Source of the DNA: Gemmatimonadota bacterium
Lineage (GTDB): Bacteria > Gemmatimonadota > Gemmatimonadetes > Gemmatimonadales > GWC2-71-9
Reading direction: 5' to 3'
NCBI GenBank assembly: GCA_003220795.1
Contig: QHTK01000042.1
Coordinates: 1 to 64,000, forward strand
DNA length: 64,000 bases
This document shows positions 42,294-50,097 of this stretch, in pieces. The notes below the pieces were generated by a model. The model did not search any database and was not told the DNA's origin. It was given only the letters and a program-made list of their open reading frames with translations. Positions within the stretch are counted from its first letter, which is position 1; the number at the start of each line of letters is the position of its first letter. Made by a program: the position numbers and the translations under genes.

Positions 42294-44627
42294 TTAGGGC
42301 TCCAGGCCGACTCGCTTCACGAGCCGCGCAAAGCGGGGATCGTCGCGCACCGCATCGTACAGCGGCTCGACCTTGAGGAAAGTCATGTAGGCGTCGCGCC
42401 CTTCATACCCCCGCTCGAGCCAGGCGAACGTGCTGTCCGCGTCGCCCAGCGCGGCGTACAGCAGGGCCACCTTCGCCGGTATGACGTAGCCGCGTCGCAC
42501 CTGTGCCTTCAGCTCGCCCAGCACGCGCACGGCCTCCCCCCGGTTCCCGCAGCGAGCGTAGGCGTAGCCACGGACCGCCCCTTCGGGGTTGGGGAGTGAC
42601 GCTGGGATGAGTCGGGCGGCCGCGATCGCCTCGCCGCACCGGTTTGCCTGCAGGTACGCCCGCGCCAGCTCGGCGTGCACCAGCACGTTGGTGGAGTCCA
42701 CCTCCAGCGTCTTGCGCAGCCGTGCGATGGCCTCGTCGTAGCGATGCGTGTAGTAGAGCATGCTCGCCCAACGCGTGTTGAGAATCACGGACAGGGGATC
42801 GAAGTCGACCGCCCGTTGGATCTCGCGAAGCGCATCAGCGGCGTTTCCCACGATGATCGAGTGCCACGCCTGGAACAGGTGCGCCGGGGCGTACTGCGGG
42901 TCGAGGGCGATGGCTCGAGCCAGCTCCTGTTCGGCAGCGGGCCAATTCCAGTCGTAATACAGACTGATGATCCCGAGCGAGGTGTGCGCTTCGGCGAGTG
43001 TGCTGTCGAGCTGCAGGGCCCGCTGCGCGGCCGCCTTCGCCCGGGAGAAGCCTTCGCGTGGGGCGTCGTAACCCCAGATCGCCAGGACGCTGGAAGCATC
43101 GCTCAAGCCGGAGTAAGCGGAGGCGTACAGAGAGTCGGCCCGCACCGCCTGCTCGAAGTAGTCGGCACTCCGGCGCAGCAGGCCCGGCTCGGTCCGCAGC
43201 CCGAAGAAGTAGCGGCCCTTCAAGTACAGGTCGTGCGCTGCCGGACTCGCCGTCGAGCGTCGCACCAGGGGGGTGTTGCTCGCTTCTGCGAGCGTAACCT
43301 GGAGGGCGTGTACGATGGACCGCGAGATGTCGTCCTGCACCGCGAACACGTCCTTGATGTCGCGCTCGTACTCCTCGGCCCAGAGCTGATAGCCATCCGT
43401 GGCGTCGATGAGCTGAGCGTTCACTCGAACCCGGCTGCCGGCGCGCCGGACCGAGCCCTCCAGCAACGTCGCGACGTTCAACTCCTTCCCGATCTCGCCA
43501 GCGTTTACGTTCCGGTCCCGGAACGCGAAGGCCGAGGTGCGTGCCGCGACACGCAAGCCGGGCACCGCGTGCAGTGCCGTGATGAGCTCTTCCGACATGC
43601 CGTCGCTGAAGTACTCGTCGTTACGGTCGCCGCTCAAGTTCGCGAAGGGCAGTACCGCGATCGACCGGGCTGAGCCGCGGGATGGAGTGTCTCTGCCAAT
43701 CGGTCGACGCCAGAATAGAACGGAACCGACGGCGAGCAGGGCGACAGCCGCGGCGTACCGCGCGGCCCGGCGGGCCCACCAGCGGGAGGACGGGACCGCC
43801 GGTGCCGCGGTCAGCGCGTCGCCGAACGCGCCGGCCGTGGGAAACCGGTCAGCGGGCGTCTTGGCCAGCGCCTTGAACGCGGCCCGCTCGACTGCGGCCG
43901 GTAGGTCGGGACGACTGGCGCGCAGCGGCGGCACCGGATCGAGCGAGTGTCGCGCCACGATCTCCCGCGCCGTGCTCCCGAGAAACGGCGGGTGTCCCGC
44001 CAGCATCTCGTACAGCACGCAGCCGAGGGCGTAGACGTCGGTGCGCGCGTCGAGCGCGTGCTCCCCGCTCGCCTGCTCCGGGCTCATATAGGCCGGCGTC
44101 CCCACGGCCATTCCGGTCTCGGTCAGCCGGTCGCTCCCCTGCAGCGCCCGGGCGATCCCGAAGTCGGCCAGCAGGGAGTGGCCCTCGGTGAGGAGGATGT
44201 TCTCGGGCTTCACGTCGCGGTGGATCACGCCGTGCCGGTGCGCGTAGTCCAGCGCCTCGGCAGCCTCTCGCGCGATGCGGAGCGCGTCCGCCACCGAGAG
44301 TTGTCGCTCGCGCTCCAGCCGGGCGCGCAGCGATTCGCCTTCCACGTACGGCATGGTGAACCACAGCTGGCCGGCGGCGTCGCCGGAGTCGTGCACGCTC
44401 AGCACGTGCGGGTGCTGCAGCCGCGCGGCGAGCCTGATTTCCCGAAGGAAGCGCTCCCCCCCCAGCGCCGCGGCCAGATCCGCGTGGAGGACCTTGAGGG
44501 CGACAAAACGGTCGTGCTTCAGGTCACGGGCGAGATAGACCGTCGCCATCCCGCCGCGGCCGAGCTGGCGCTCGATCGTGTAGCGGCCGGCGAGGGCGGA
44601 CTGCAGGTGGCTGAGCTGGTCGGCCAG
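42294..44627 (-). CDS. PknB-type Ser/Thr kinase with TolB-like module and TPRs, non-standard start
   Basis: 777 residues if translation begins at the CTG at 44627. Kinase (about 15-275): GRGGMATVYLARD, catalytic Lys in VALKVLH, HRDVKPENILL, DFGIA, GTPAYMSPEQ. A membrane helix follows (about 285-305, YAAAVALLAVGSVLFW), then a TolB-like module (SIAVLPFANLSGDRNDEYFS, LEGSVRRAGSRVRVNAQLID) and some eight TPRs. No ATG, GTG or TTG exists in frame ahead of the P-loop after a TGA at about 44660. The paralogue at 59331 aligns VTDQLAHLQ with this gene's LADQLSHLQ, so CTG takes the place of its GTG; an assembly or real frameshift from the ATG at about 44660 is the alternative. Confidence 0.87.
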   Translation of the reverse strand: MADQLSHLQSALAGRYTIERQLGRGGMATVYLARDLKHDRFVALKVLHADLAAALGGERFLREIRLAARLQHPHVLSVHDSGDAAGQLWFTMPYVEGESLRARLERERQLSVADALRIAREAAEALDYAHRHGVIHRDVKPENILLTEGHSLLADFGIARALQGSDRLTETGMAVGTPAYMSPEQASGEHALDARTDVYALGCVLYEMLAGHPPFLGSTAREIVARHSLDPVPPLRASRPDLPAAVERAAFKALAKTPADRFPTAGAFGDALTAAPAVPSSRWWARRAARYAAAVALLAVGSVLFWRRPIGRDTPSRGSARSIAVLPFANLSGDRNDEYFSDGMSEELITALHAVPGLRVAARTSAFAFRDRNVNAGEIGKELNVATLLEGSVRRAGSRVRVNAQLIDATDGYQLWAEEYERDIKDVFAVQDDISRSIVHALQVTLAEASNTPLVRRSTASPAAHDLYLKGRYFFGLRTEPGLLRRSADYFEQAVRADSLYASAYSGLSDASSVLAIWGYDAPREGFSRAKAAAQRALQLDSTLAEAHTSLGIISLYYDWNWPAAEQELARAIALDPQYAPAHLFQAWHSIIVGNAADALREIQRAVDFDPLSVILNTRWASMLYYTHRYDEAIARLRKTLEVDSTNVLVHAELARAYLQANRCGEAIAAARLIPASLPNPEGAVRGYAYARCGNRGEAVRVLGELKAQVRRGYVIPAKVALLYAALGDADSTFAWLERGYEGRDAYMTFLKVEPLYDAVRDDPRFARLVKRVGLEP

Positions 44628-44701
44628 GCAGCGATTCCGGGACGCGGGACGACTCCATCATAGGGCCGGCATCATGGCGCGCCAGAGGGTCCCGATCGGA
44701 G

Positions 44702-44707
44702 TAACTT
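44702..44707 (+). promoter_or_regulatory. -10 box of msrA
   Basis: TAACTT, about 31 nt before the ATG at 44739; the leader contains GAGG. Confidence 0.35.
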
Positions 44708-44738
44708 ACGGACGTCGCTCGAGCGAGGTGTGTGTCAA

Positions 44739-45347
44739 ATGAAGCGCTGGTGGATCGTGGCGGGGGCCGCGGCGACCGTTGCGACCGCACCGCTCGTCGC
44801 GCAGGGCGGTGGGCGGGAGACGGCCGTCTTCGCGGGGGGATGCTTCTGGGGTGTGGACGCGGTGTTCCGGCACGTCCGCGGCGTGTTGCAGGTAGTGTCC
44901 GGGTATGCAGGGGGGGACGCGGCGACGGCTCGCTACGAGCTGGTGAGCACGAGCACGACGGGCCACGCCGAGTCGGTGGAAGTCACCTACGACGCCGCGA
45001 CCGTTTCCTACGCCCAGCTGTTGCGCGTGTTCTTTACGGTGGCGCACGACCCCACGCAGCGCGACCGCCAGGGCCCGGACGTGGGGACGCAGTACCGCTC
45101 CGCACTGTTCTACACGAGCCCCGAGCAGCGGCACGCAGCGCTTGCGATGATCACGACCCTCCAGCGCGAGCACGTCTACGCCGACTCGATCGTGACGGAG
45201 GTCGTGCCGCTGCGCCGGTTCTACGCGGCCGAAGCCTATCATCAGGAGTATCTGGCCCGGCACCGCGATCAGCCGTACATCGTCTTCAACGACCTGCCAA
45301 AGCTCGGCGCTCTGAAGCAGAAGTTCCCGGAGCTGTACCGGCCGTAA
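44739..45347 (+). CDS. msrA: Peptide methionine sulfoxide reductase A, exported
   Basis: 202 residues. Signal MKRWWIVAGAAATVATAPLV then the MsrA domain with catalytic Cys35 in AVFAGGCFWGVDAVFRHVRG, GHAESVEVTYD, PTQRDRQGPDVGTQYRS and YHQEYLARH. It reduces the S isomer of methionine sulfoxide in exported proteins. Related to the MsrA half of the fused enzyme at 19879, but separate and without MsrB. The ATG at 44739 has GAGG 10-12 nt upstream; a GTG at 44730 is less likely. It is divergent from the kinase at 42294. Confidence 0.93.
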   Translation: MKRWWIVAGAAATVATAPLVAQGGGRETAVFAGGCFWGVDAVFRHVRGVLQVVSGYAGGDAATARYELVSTSTTGHAESVEVTYDAATVSYAQLLRVFFTVAHDPTQRDRQGPDVGTQYRSALFYTSPEQRHAALAMITTLQREHVYADSIVTEVVPLRRFYAAEAYHQEYLARHRDQPYIVFNDLPKLGALKQKFPELYRP

Positions 45348-45357
45348 GGGGCCCGGC

Positions 45358-45798
45358 CTAGCAGCCGTGCCCCTCCATGGCGACCAGCTCGACGAACTCC
45401 CGGGCCCGCGCCGCCAGGTCGACGTGCTGCTCGTCGAGCTGGCCGAGCTGGAACGCGAGCCGCAGCTCGGCGCGCAGGTCCTCGCGGTCGGGCGCGAGCT
45501 CGAGGGCCCGCGCGAGCGGTCCCACGGCCGCGTCGTACGCCCCGTGCAGCATGTACAGGTGCGCCAACTCGGCCATGGCGGCCATGTCGCCCGAGTCCTG
45601 CTGAATCGCGCGGATCAGCGAATCCTCCATCTGGGCCAGCAGCTGCAGCTCGGCAAGCGAGAGCGAGTCGAGCGACGTCGCGGCGGTCCCCCGGGCGACC
45701 CTGGCGGGCGCGCGCGGCTCGGGCGCGACGATCTCATGACAGGCGAAGGCGATCACGGCCGCGTGAGCGGCGACCAGGACGGCGGGCAGGGTGCGCAT
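45358..45798 (-). CDS. Small exported TPR protein
   Basis: 146 residues. N-terminal signal MRTLPAVLVAAHAAVIAFAC (possible lipobox), a Pro/Ala-rich spacer, then helical repeats: MAAMAELAHLYMLHGAYDAA with VGPLARALELAPDREDLRAE, a TPR. The C-terminus ends VAMEGHGC, with a His and Cys that may be chance. GGAGGA stands 3-8 nt before the ATG. It converges with msrA, 10 bases apart. A protein-protein adaptor in the envelope is the best guess. Confidence 0.75.
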   Translation of the reverse strand: MRTLPAVLVAAHAAVIAFACHEIVAPEPRAPARVARGTAATSLDSLSLAELQLLAQMEDSLIRAIQQDSGDMAAMAELAHLYMLHGAYDAAVGPLARALELAPDREDLRAELRLAFQLGQLDEQHVDLAARAREFVELVAMEGHGC

Positions 45799-45892
45799 GC
45801 GCTCCTCCGAGTGAGGGTCAGGTCGAGGTGGCGATCGCGCGCGAGATAAGGCAGGCGGGACGCCACCGGCGCCGTGAGGCGTTGGGAGCGTT

Positions 45893-45912
45893 GCGTGTCC
45901 CGTACGACACGC
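45893..45912. repeat. Inverted repeat GCGTGTC-N6-GACACGC
   Basis: Perfect 7-bp arms around CCGTAC, in the gap between the genes at 45798 and 46001. First of three adjacent inverted repeats. Confidence 0.4.
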
Positions 45913-45926
45913 CCGGCGGGCCGTCG

Positions 45927-45944
45927 GGTGTCCGGCCGGACACC
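45927..45944. repeat. Perfect 18-bp palindrome GGTGTCCGGCCGGACACC
   Basis: Uninterrupted dyad with no loop, lying between the other inverted repeat and the terminator. Could be an operator upstream of the TPR gene. Confidence 0.45.
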
Positions 45945-45947
45945 ACG

Positions 45948-45977
45948 AAAAAGGGCCGGCTCTAGGCGAGCCGGCCC
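45948..45977 (-). terminator. Rho-independent terminator of the Gly/Asn-rich protein gene
   Basis: On the minus strand GGGCCGGCTC, a 5-nt loop and GAGCCGGCCC are followed by TTTTT. The stem is perfect over 10 bp and lies 23 bases after the stop at 46001. Confidence 0.8.
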
Positions 45978-46000
45978 CGAAGTCTCAGGGTGCCGCTGCG

Positions 46001-46372
46001 TTACAGGATGTCGTCGTGCCCGTTCCCATTCCCGTTGCCGTTGCTGTTCCCGTTGCCGCTGCCGTTGCCGCTGCCGTTCCCCGTGCCGAACACCTTGGAC
46101 CGTCCGCCCGTCACCGCAAGCCAGCGGCGGCGCATCGCCGTCAGGTCGTCGAGCTGCTGGCGCAGCTTCGCCACGTGGGCATCGACCAGCTGGATCCGCC
46201 AGTCGATGTACTGCTCGGCCTGATCCGGCGTCCAGTCGGCCGGACCGGTGAACACCAGCCGCTCGTTGGACTCGTGATTCGCCCCGAGTGGCAGGTCTTC
46301 GTGCTGCAGGATGTCCACTTTTTCGAGGACATCCACCACCTTACGTCCCATCATGTCCAGCTTACGTCCCAT
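46001..46372 (-). CDS. Small protein with charged helix and Gly/Asn-repeat tail
   Basis: 123 residues. Start at the ATG at 46372, with GGAGGAGG 5 nt upstream. Residues 1-35 repeat MGRKLD/MMGRKV and form a helix; about 45-90 is a second helical part (TPDQAEQYIDWRIQLVDAHV, KLRQQLDDLTAMRRRWLAVT); the tail from about 95 is (GN/GS) repeats ending GHDDIL, encoded by hexanucleotide repeats (46019-46084). The MGRK-x-D start and helix are seen in proteins I cannot name. It has its own terminator and is divergent from an XRE regulator across an AT-rich gap, so a self-contained regulated unit is likely. Function unknown. Confidence 0.72.
   Translation of the reverse strand: MGRKLDMMGRKVVDVLEKVDILQHEDLPLGANHESNERLVFTGPADWTPDQAEQYIDWRIQLVDAHVAKLRQQLDDLTAMRRRWLAVTGGRSKVFGTGNGSGNGSGNGNSNGNGNGNGHDDIL
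46019..46084 (-). repeat. Hexanucleotide repeats encoding the Gly/Asn tail
   Basis: About eleven imperfect copies of a CCGTTG/CCGTTC-like unit on the plus strand. Such tracts change length by slippage in steps that keep the frame. Confidence 0.6.
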
Positions 46373-46422
46373 GCGGTCCTCCTCCGCTATAATTGGTCGC
46401 ATCCAGGGCGCGCATGACTCCC

Positions 46423-46450
46423 TTACTATATATCATATCCATAGTATAAT
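46423..46450 (+). promoter_or_regulatory. Promoter of the XRE regulator at 46501
   Basis: TTACTA (46423-46428), 16 bp, TATAAT (46445-46450), a consensus -10. The leader of about 44 nt has GGGAGG near the ATG. The AT content contrasts with the rest of the window. Confidence 0.6.
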
Positions 46451-46483
46451 GTACAGGTGTCATAATAAGGTCCATTGTACTAT
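46424..46483. promoter_or_regulatory. Three TACTAT/ATAGTA half-sites, candidate operator
   Basis: TACTAT at 46424-46429, ATAGTA at 46441-46446 and TACTAT at 46478-46483. The first two form an inverted repeat across the promoter spacer. Likely binding sites for the adjacent XRE protein. Confidence 0.4.
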
Positions 46484-46500
46484 TCGGCAAGGGAGGCACG

Positions 46501-46758
46501 ATGCCACGGTATCGGGGACGGCCGGTCCGCTATCGTCGTAGAGGTGTGCTGCGCTTGCGGTTGCACCAGTTACTGGACGCACGCGGCGTGTCGCCCTACG
46601 GCCTGGCCAAGTTCACCGGCCTGAGCTTGAACACGATCTACCGCCTCACCCGACCCAACGGGCGGTTCCGCCTGATTCGCGCCGATACGATCGAGCGACT
46701 GTGCGGCGCGCTGCGGGTGACACCGGGTGAGCTGTTCGAGTACGAGAAGCCGTCGTAG
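46501..46758 (+). CDS. Small XRE-family regulator
   Basis: 85 residues. A basic N-terminus (MPRYRGRPVRYRRRGVLRLR) precedes a Cro/C1 helix-turn-helix: LHQLLDARGVSPYGLAKFTG, LSLNTIYRLTRP, then RADTIERLCGALRVTPGELF. It is a DNA-binding domain alone. GGGAGG lies 5 nt upstream of the ATG. Divergent from the Gly/Asn-tail protein with a consensus TATAAT promoter and repeated half-sites between, so it probably controls both. Confidence 0.85.
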   Translation: MPRYRGRPVRYRRRGVLRLRLHQLLDARGVSPYGLAKFTGLSLNTIYRLTRPNGRFRLIRADTIERLCGALRVTPGELFEYEKPS

Positions 46759-46811
46759 CGACGCCCCACAGAGCCTCGCCGCGAAGATTCGCATCGCTCG
46801 AGCCTACCGGT

Positions 46812-46817
46812 TAGGTT
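46812..46817 (+). promoter_or_regulatory. -10 box (TAGGTT) of a leaderless promoter
   Basis: TAGGTT, 8 nt, then the ATG at 46826; no ribosome site. Confidence 0.35.
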
Positions 46818-46825
46818 CTCCCACC

Positions 46826-47329
46826 ATGCTCGCTACCTGGATTGCTGCGATCATGAGCCGCGACCTCCGCGCGCTGCGACGGGAGATCGAGGCATACCGA
46901 GATGAGCGCGACCTGTGGCGCGGGGCGCCGGGAATCAGCAACTGCGGCGGCACGCTGGCGCTGCACCTCGCCGGAAACATCCAGTTCTTCGTCGGCACGG
47001 TGCTGGGCGCGACGGGGTACGTGCGCGACCGCGACGCCGAGTTCGGGCGGCGGGATGTCCCGCGGACGGAGCTGTTGCGCGAGATCGACGCCGCCCTCGC
47101 GGCAGTGGAGTGCGGCGTGGCGCGGCTCAGCGACGCGGCGCTGAGCCAGCCATTTCCCCGGCCGCCGGGCGGGTTCGCCGTAACGACCGGAGACTTCCTG
47201 CTCCACTTGATCACCCACCTCACCTATCACCTCGGCCAGGTGGACTATCACCGCCGGCTGCTCACCGGGGAGGCGGGCCAGATCCGCGCCGTCGCGCTGG
47301 GCGAGCTCGCTACAGCTTCATCCGCTTGA
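46826..47329 (+). CDS. DinB-superfamily protein (DUF1572-like, copy 3 of 3)
   Basis: 167 residues. ALHLAGNIQFFVGTVLG gives the first His and HLITHLTYHLGQVDYHRRLL the C-terminal His cluster of a metal-binding four-helix bundle. The N-terminal part (ALRREIEAYRDERDLWRGAP) and GISNCGGTLALHLAGN are typical of the DUF1572 branch. The start at 46826 is leaderless; ATG at 46853 is an alternative. It overlaps the convergent kinase gene by 20 bases. Confidence 0.82.
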   Translation: MLATWIAAIMSRDLRALRREIEAYRDERDLWRGAPGISNCGGTLALHLAGNIQFFVGTVLGATGYVRDRDAEFGRRDVPRTELLREIDAALAAVECGVARLSDAALSQPFPRPPGGFAVTTGDFLLHLITHLTYHLGQVDYHRRLLTGEAGQIRAVALGELATASSA

Positions 47330-49562
47330 CGAACTCCGCGAACCGCGGATCGTCCTTCACGACGTCGAGCATCGGGTCGACCTTCAGATAGGTCAGCCAG
47401 CCGCGCCGGTCCTGGTAGGCCCGCTCCAGCCACGTGAAGACCTGGTCGGTGTTGCGGAGCCCCAGGTGCACGATGCAGAACGCCACCGGCGACACGTAGT
47501 GATCCCGGGCGCGGGCCTCGAGCTGCGCGAGCAGCGCCTCCGCCTCGCGCCGCCGGCCCCGCAACGCCAACACGTGGGCCACGCCCGCCGTCGCGTAGGA
47601 CAGCTCCGGCGACAGCGTGATGGCCTCGCGGAACGCCCGCTCCGCCTCGTCATACGCGCCCTGCTGGGTGAGCACCAATCCCAGGATCCGATACGTGTCT
47701 TCCGACGTCGGGTTCATGGCGATGGCACGGCGCAGGTGGTACACCGCGGCCTCGTAACGGCGGGTGTAATAGTACAGCCAGCCCAACCCGCGGCGGATCG
47801 AGAGCGACGAGGGATCGAGCTCCAGCGCCGTGTGCGCTTCGACCAGCGCCTGGTCCGCCTGCCCGGTGACGAGCAGTACAAACGAATACCAGTGGTGCCC
47901 GGTGGCATACGCCGGATTCAGCTCGAGCGCTCGCCGGTAGGACCGCTCGGCTGCCGCCCAATCCCAGTCATAGGCGAACTGCACCCACGCGAGTGAGGTG
48001 TGCGCCTCGGGCAGGGTGTCGTCGAGCTCAAGCGCCTTGAGGGCATACCGGCGGGCGAGCTTGTACCCTTCGGTGACGGGCACACCGCGGTAGTCGACCT
48101 GCAGGCCGTACGAGTCCGAGAGCCCGGAGTAGGCGAGCGCGTAGCCCGGGTCGTGGTCGATCGCCTGCTCGAAGTACGCAATCGCTTCGCGCACGCCCTC
48201 CTGGCTGCGCTTGTTCCAGCAGAACCGGCCCTTCAAGTACAGGGAATACGCCTGGACGTTGTCGGTGTAGCGCCGCGGGGTTGGGTCCGCGATGTCGGCC
48301 AGGAAGGTGGTCCGCAGCGTGCTCACGATGGTCCGCGCGATCTCGTCGTGGACGGCGAAGACGTCGTCGAGCCGGCGGTCGTAGCGCTCCGACCACAGGG
48401 TGCGTCCGTCGTCCGCCGCCGCGAGCTGGACTGTGATGCGCAGCCGATCGTCCGCCTTTCGGACCGTGCCCTCGAGCACGGCGGAGACGCCGAGCAGCGC
48501 CCCGATGGCTCGGATATCCTGCGGCTTCCCCTTCAGGGCGAACACGGACGTGCGCGAGGCGATCCGCAGCCCTTCCACCTTGGTGAGCGCGTTGATCAGC
48601 TCGTCGGTGACACCGTCACACAGGTACTCGTTTTCCGGATCGGCGCTGCCGTTCACGAACGGCAGCACCGCGAGCGAGCGGGTCTTGCCGACGAGCGCCG
48701 GGGCGGCGCCTGGCGCGTCCGTCGCTTCCAGCGCCGCCACGAACTGCGCGACGGTCGCGAACCGGTCCGCTGGGTCCTTGGCGAGCGCGCGCGCCAGCGC
48801 CTGCTCGACCGCGGCGGGGGCGTCGGGACGGCGGGCGCGCAGCGGCGGCGGCGCCTCGCTCAAATGCTGCGCCATGACGGCGCGGGCGCTCGCGCCCGCG
48901 AACGGCGGCTCGCCCGCCAGCGTCTCGTAGATGACGCAGGCGAGGCTGTACAGGTCGCTCCGCCCGTCCAGGTCGCGGTCACCGGCGGCCTGCTCCGGGC
49001 TCATGTACTCGGGCGTCCCGATGGTGAGGCCCACCTCAGTGACGTTCTGGCCGTCGCACGACTGGCAGATCGCGCGCGCGATCCCGAAGTCGGCGATCAC
49101 GGCGTGGCCGTCGGCGAGCAGCACGTTTTCGGGCTTCACGTCGCGATGGATGAACCCCTCGCGGTGCGCGTAGTCCAAGCCCGCGCCGAGCTCGCGCGCG
49201 ATGCGCAGCGCGTCCTTGAGCGGCAGCCGCCGCTCGCGCGCCAGCCGCTGGCGCAACGACTCGCCCCGGACATAGGGCATCACGTAGTAGAGCGAGCCCG
49301 CGGCCTGCCCGGAGTCGATGAGCGGCAGCACGTGGGGGTGCGTGAGCCGCGCGGCGATGGCGATCTCGCGCAGGAACCGCTCGGCGCCGATCGCCGCGGC
49401 GACGTCGGGTCGCAGCACTTTGATCGCCACCTCGCGCGCGTGACGGCGATCCTGCGCGACGTAGACGGTCGCCATCCCGCCGCGGCCGAGCTCGCGGTCG
49501 ATCGCGTAGCGATCGCCGAGCGCGGCCGTCACCACGGCGACGGCGTCCCGCACGGGGTCCAT
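47310..49562 (-). CDS. PknB-type Ser/Thr kinase with TolB-like module and TPRs
   Basis: 750 residues. Kinase (about 15-275): GRGGMATVYVAQD, Lys in VAIKVLRP, HRDVKPENVLL, DFGIAR, GTPEYMSPEQ. Cys-containing insert ICQSCDGQNV between DFG and the activation segment. The TolB-like module (SLAVLPFVNGSADPENEYLC, LEGTVRKADDRLRITVQLAA) and about nine TPRs follow (WAAAERSYRRALELNPAYAT). No clear membrane helix separates kinase and TolB parts, unlike the kinase at 42294, so it may be cytoplasmic. Leaderless start at 49562, back to back with the GNAT gene. Confidence 0.9.
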   Translation of the reverse strand: MDPVRDAVAVVTAALGDRYAIDRELGRGGMATVYVAQDRRHAREVAIKVLRPDVAAAIGAERFLREIAIAARLTHPHVLPLIDSGQAAGSLYYVMPYVRGESLRQRLARERRLPLKDALRIARELGAGLDYAHREGFIHRDVKPENVLLADGHAVIADFGIARAICQSCDGQNVTEVGLTIGTPEYMSPEQAAGDRDLDGRSDLYSLACVIYETLAGEPPFAGASARAVMAQHLSEAPPPLRARRPDAPAAVEQALARALAKDPADRFATVAQFVAALEATDAPGAAPALVGKTRSLAVLPFVNGSADPENEYLCDGVTDELINALTKVEGLRIASRTSVFALKGKPQDIRAIGALLGVSAVLEGTVRKADDRLRITVQLAAADDGRTLWSERYDRRLDDVFAVHDEIARTIVSTLRTTFLADIADPTPRRYTDNVQAYSLYLKGRFCWNKRSQEGVREAIAYFEQAIDHDPGYALAYSGLSDSYGLQVDYRGVPVTEGYKLARRYALKALELDDTLPEAHTSLAWVQFAYDWDWAAAERSYRRALELNPAYATGHHWYSFVLLVTGQADQALVEAHTALELDPSSLSIRRGLGWLYYYTRRYEAAVYHLRRAIAMNPTSEDTYRILGLVLTQQGAYDEAERAFREAITLSPELSYATAGVAHVLALRGRRREAEALLAQLEARARDHYVSPVAFCIVHLGLRNTDQVFTWLERAYQDRRGWLTYLKVDPMLDVVKDDPRFAEFVKRMKL

Positions 49563-49569
49563 GGGAGGA

Positions 49570-49575
49570 AAGCTA
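49570..49575 (-). promoter_or_regulatory. -10 box (TAGCTT) of the kinase at 49562, leaderless
   Basis: On the minus strand TAGCTT, 7 nt, then ATG. The -35 would fall inside the divergent GNAT coding sequence. Confidence 0.45.
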
Positions 49576-49578
49576 CGC

Positions 49579-49584
49579 TATCTT
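49579..49584 (+). promoter_or_regulatory. -10 box (TATCTT) of the GNAT gene, leaderless
   Basis: TATCTT, 6 nt, then the ATG at 49591. The -35 would fall inside the kinase coding sequence. Confidence 0.45.
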
Positions 49585-49590
49585 GCGCGG

Positions 49591-50085
49591 ATGGGTGACG
49601 CCTTCACGATCCGCCTCGCCACCGTGGCCGACGCCCCGGCGCTGGCGCGCCACCGGGCGGAGATGTTTCGCGACATGGGCGACCTGCCGGATGAGCTGTA
49701 CGACCCGCTGGTGGACGCGGCCCGGCGAGCGCTGGACGCGTGTCTCCGGACCGGCGAGTACGTGGGATGGGTGGTCTGCCCCGCCGACCACCCGGACGAG
49801 ATCGTGGCGGGCGCCGGGATCCAGTTGCGGCGGCTGCTCCCGCGGCCCGAGGCCAGCCGCCGCGAGGTGCGGCGCGGCCCCGAGGCGATCGTGGTCAACG
49901 TGTTCACCGAGCGTGCCTGGCGTCGACGCGGCCTCGCGCGCCGCCTGATGGAGCGTGTGATCACGTGGGCGCAGGAGCACGGCGTCGCCCGGCTGGTGCT
50001 GCACGCTTCGGCAGAGGGACGGCCGCTGTACGATCAGCTCGACTTCGTGCCGACGAACGAAATGCGCTACCGCGGACCGCTATGA
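49591..50085 (+). CDS. GNAT-family N-acetyltransferase
   Basis: 164 residues. FTIRLATVADAPALARHRAE at the N-terminus; the acetyl-CoA motif A is VVNVFTERAWRRRGLARRLM with the pyrophosphate loop RRRGLARR; motif B is GVARLVLHASAEGRPLYDQL followed by DFVPTNEMRY. ATG at 49591 is preferred over one at 49561 because TATCTT precedes it by 6 nt and the latter would overlap the kinase start. Substrate unknown. Confidence 0.87.
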   Translation: MGDAFTIRLATVADAPALARHRAEMFRDMGDLPDELYDPLVDAARRALDACLRTGEYVGWVVCPADHPDEIVAGAGIQLRRLLPRPEASRREVRRGPEAIVVNVFTERAWRRRGLARRLMERVITWAQEHGVARLVLHASAEGRPLYDQLDFVPTNEMRYRGPL

Positions 50086-50097
50086 GGTCCGGGGCGC

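Noticed and set aside
9371-47329. The three DinB-fold genes as one gene family expansion
   Set aside because: They share only the His pattern; lengths and other parts differ too much to claim local duplication.
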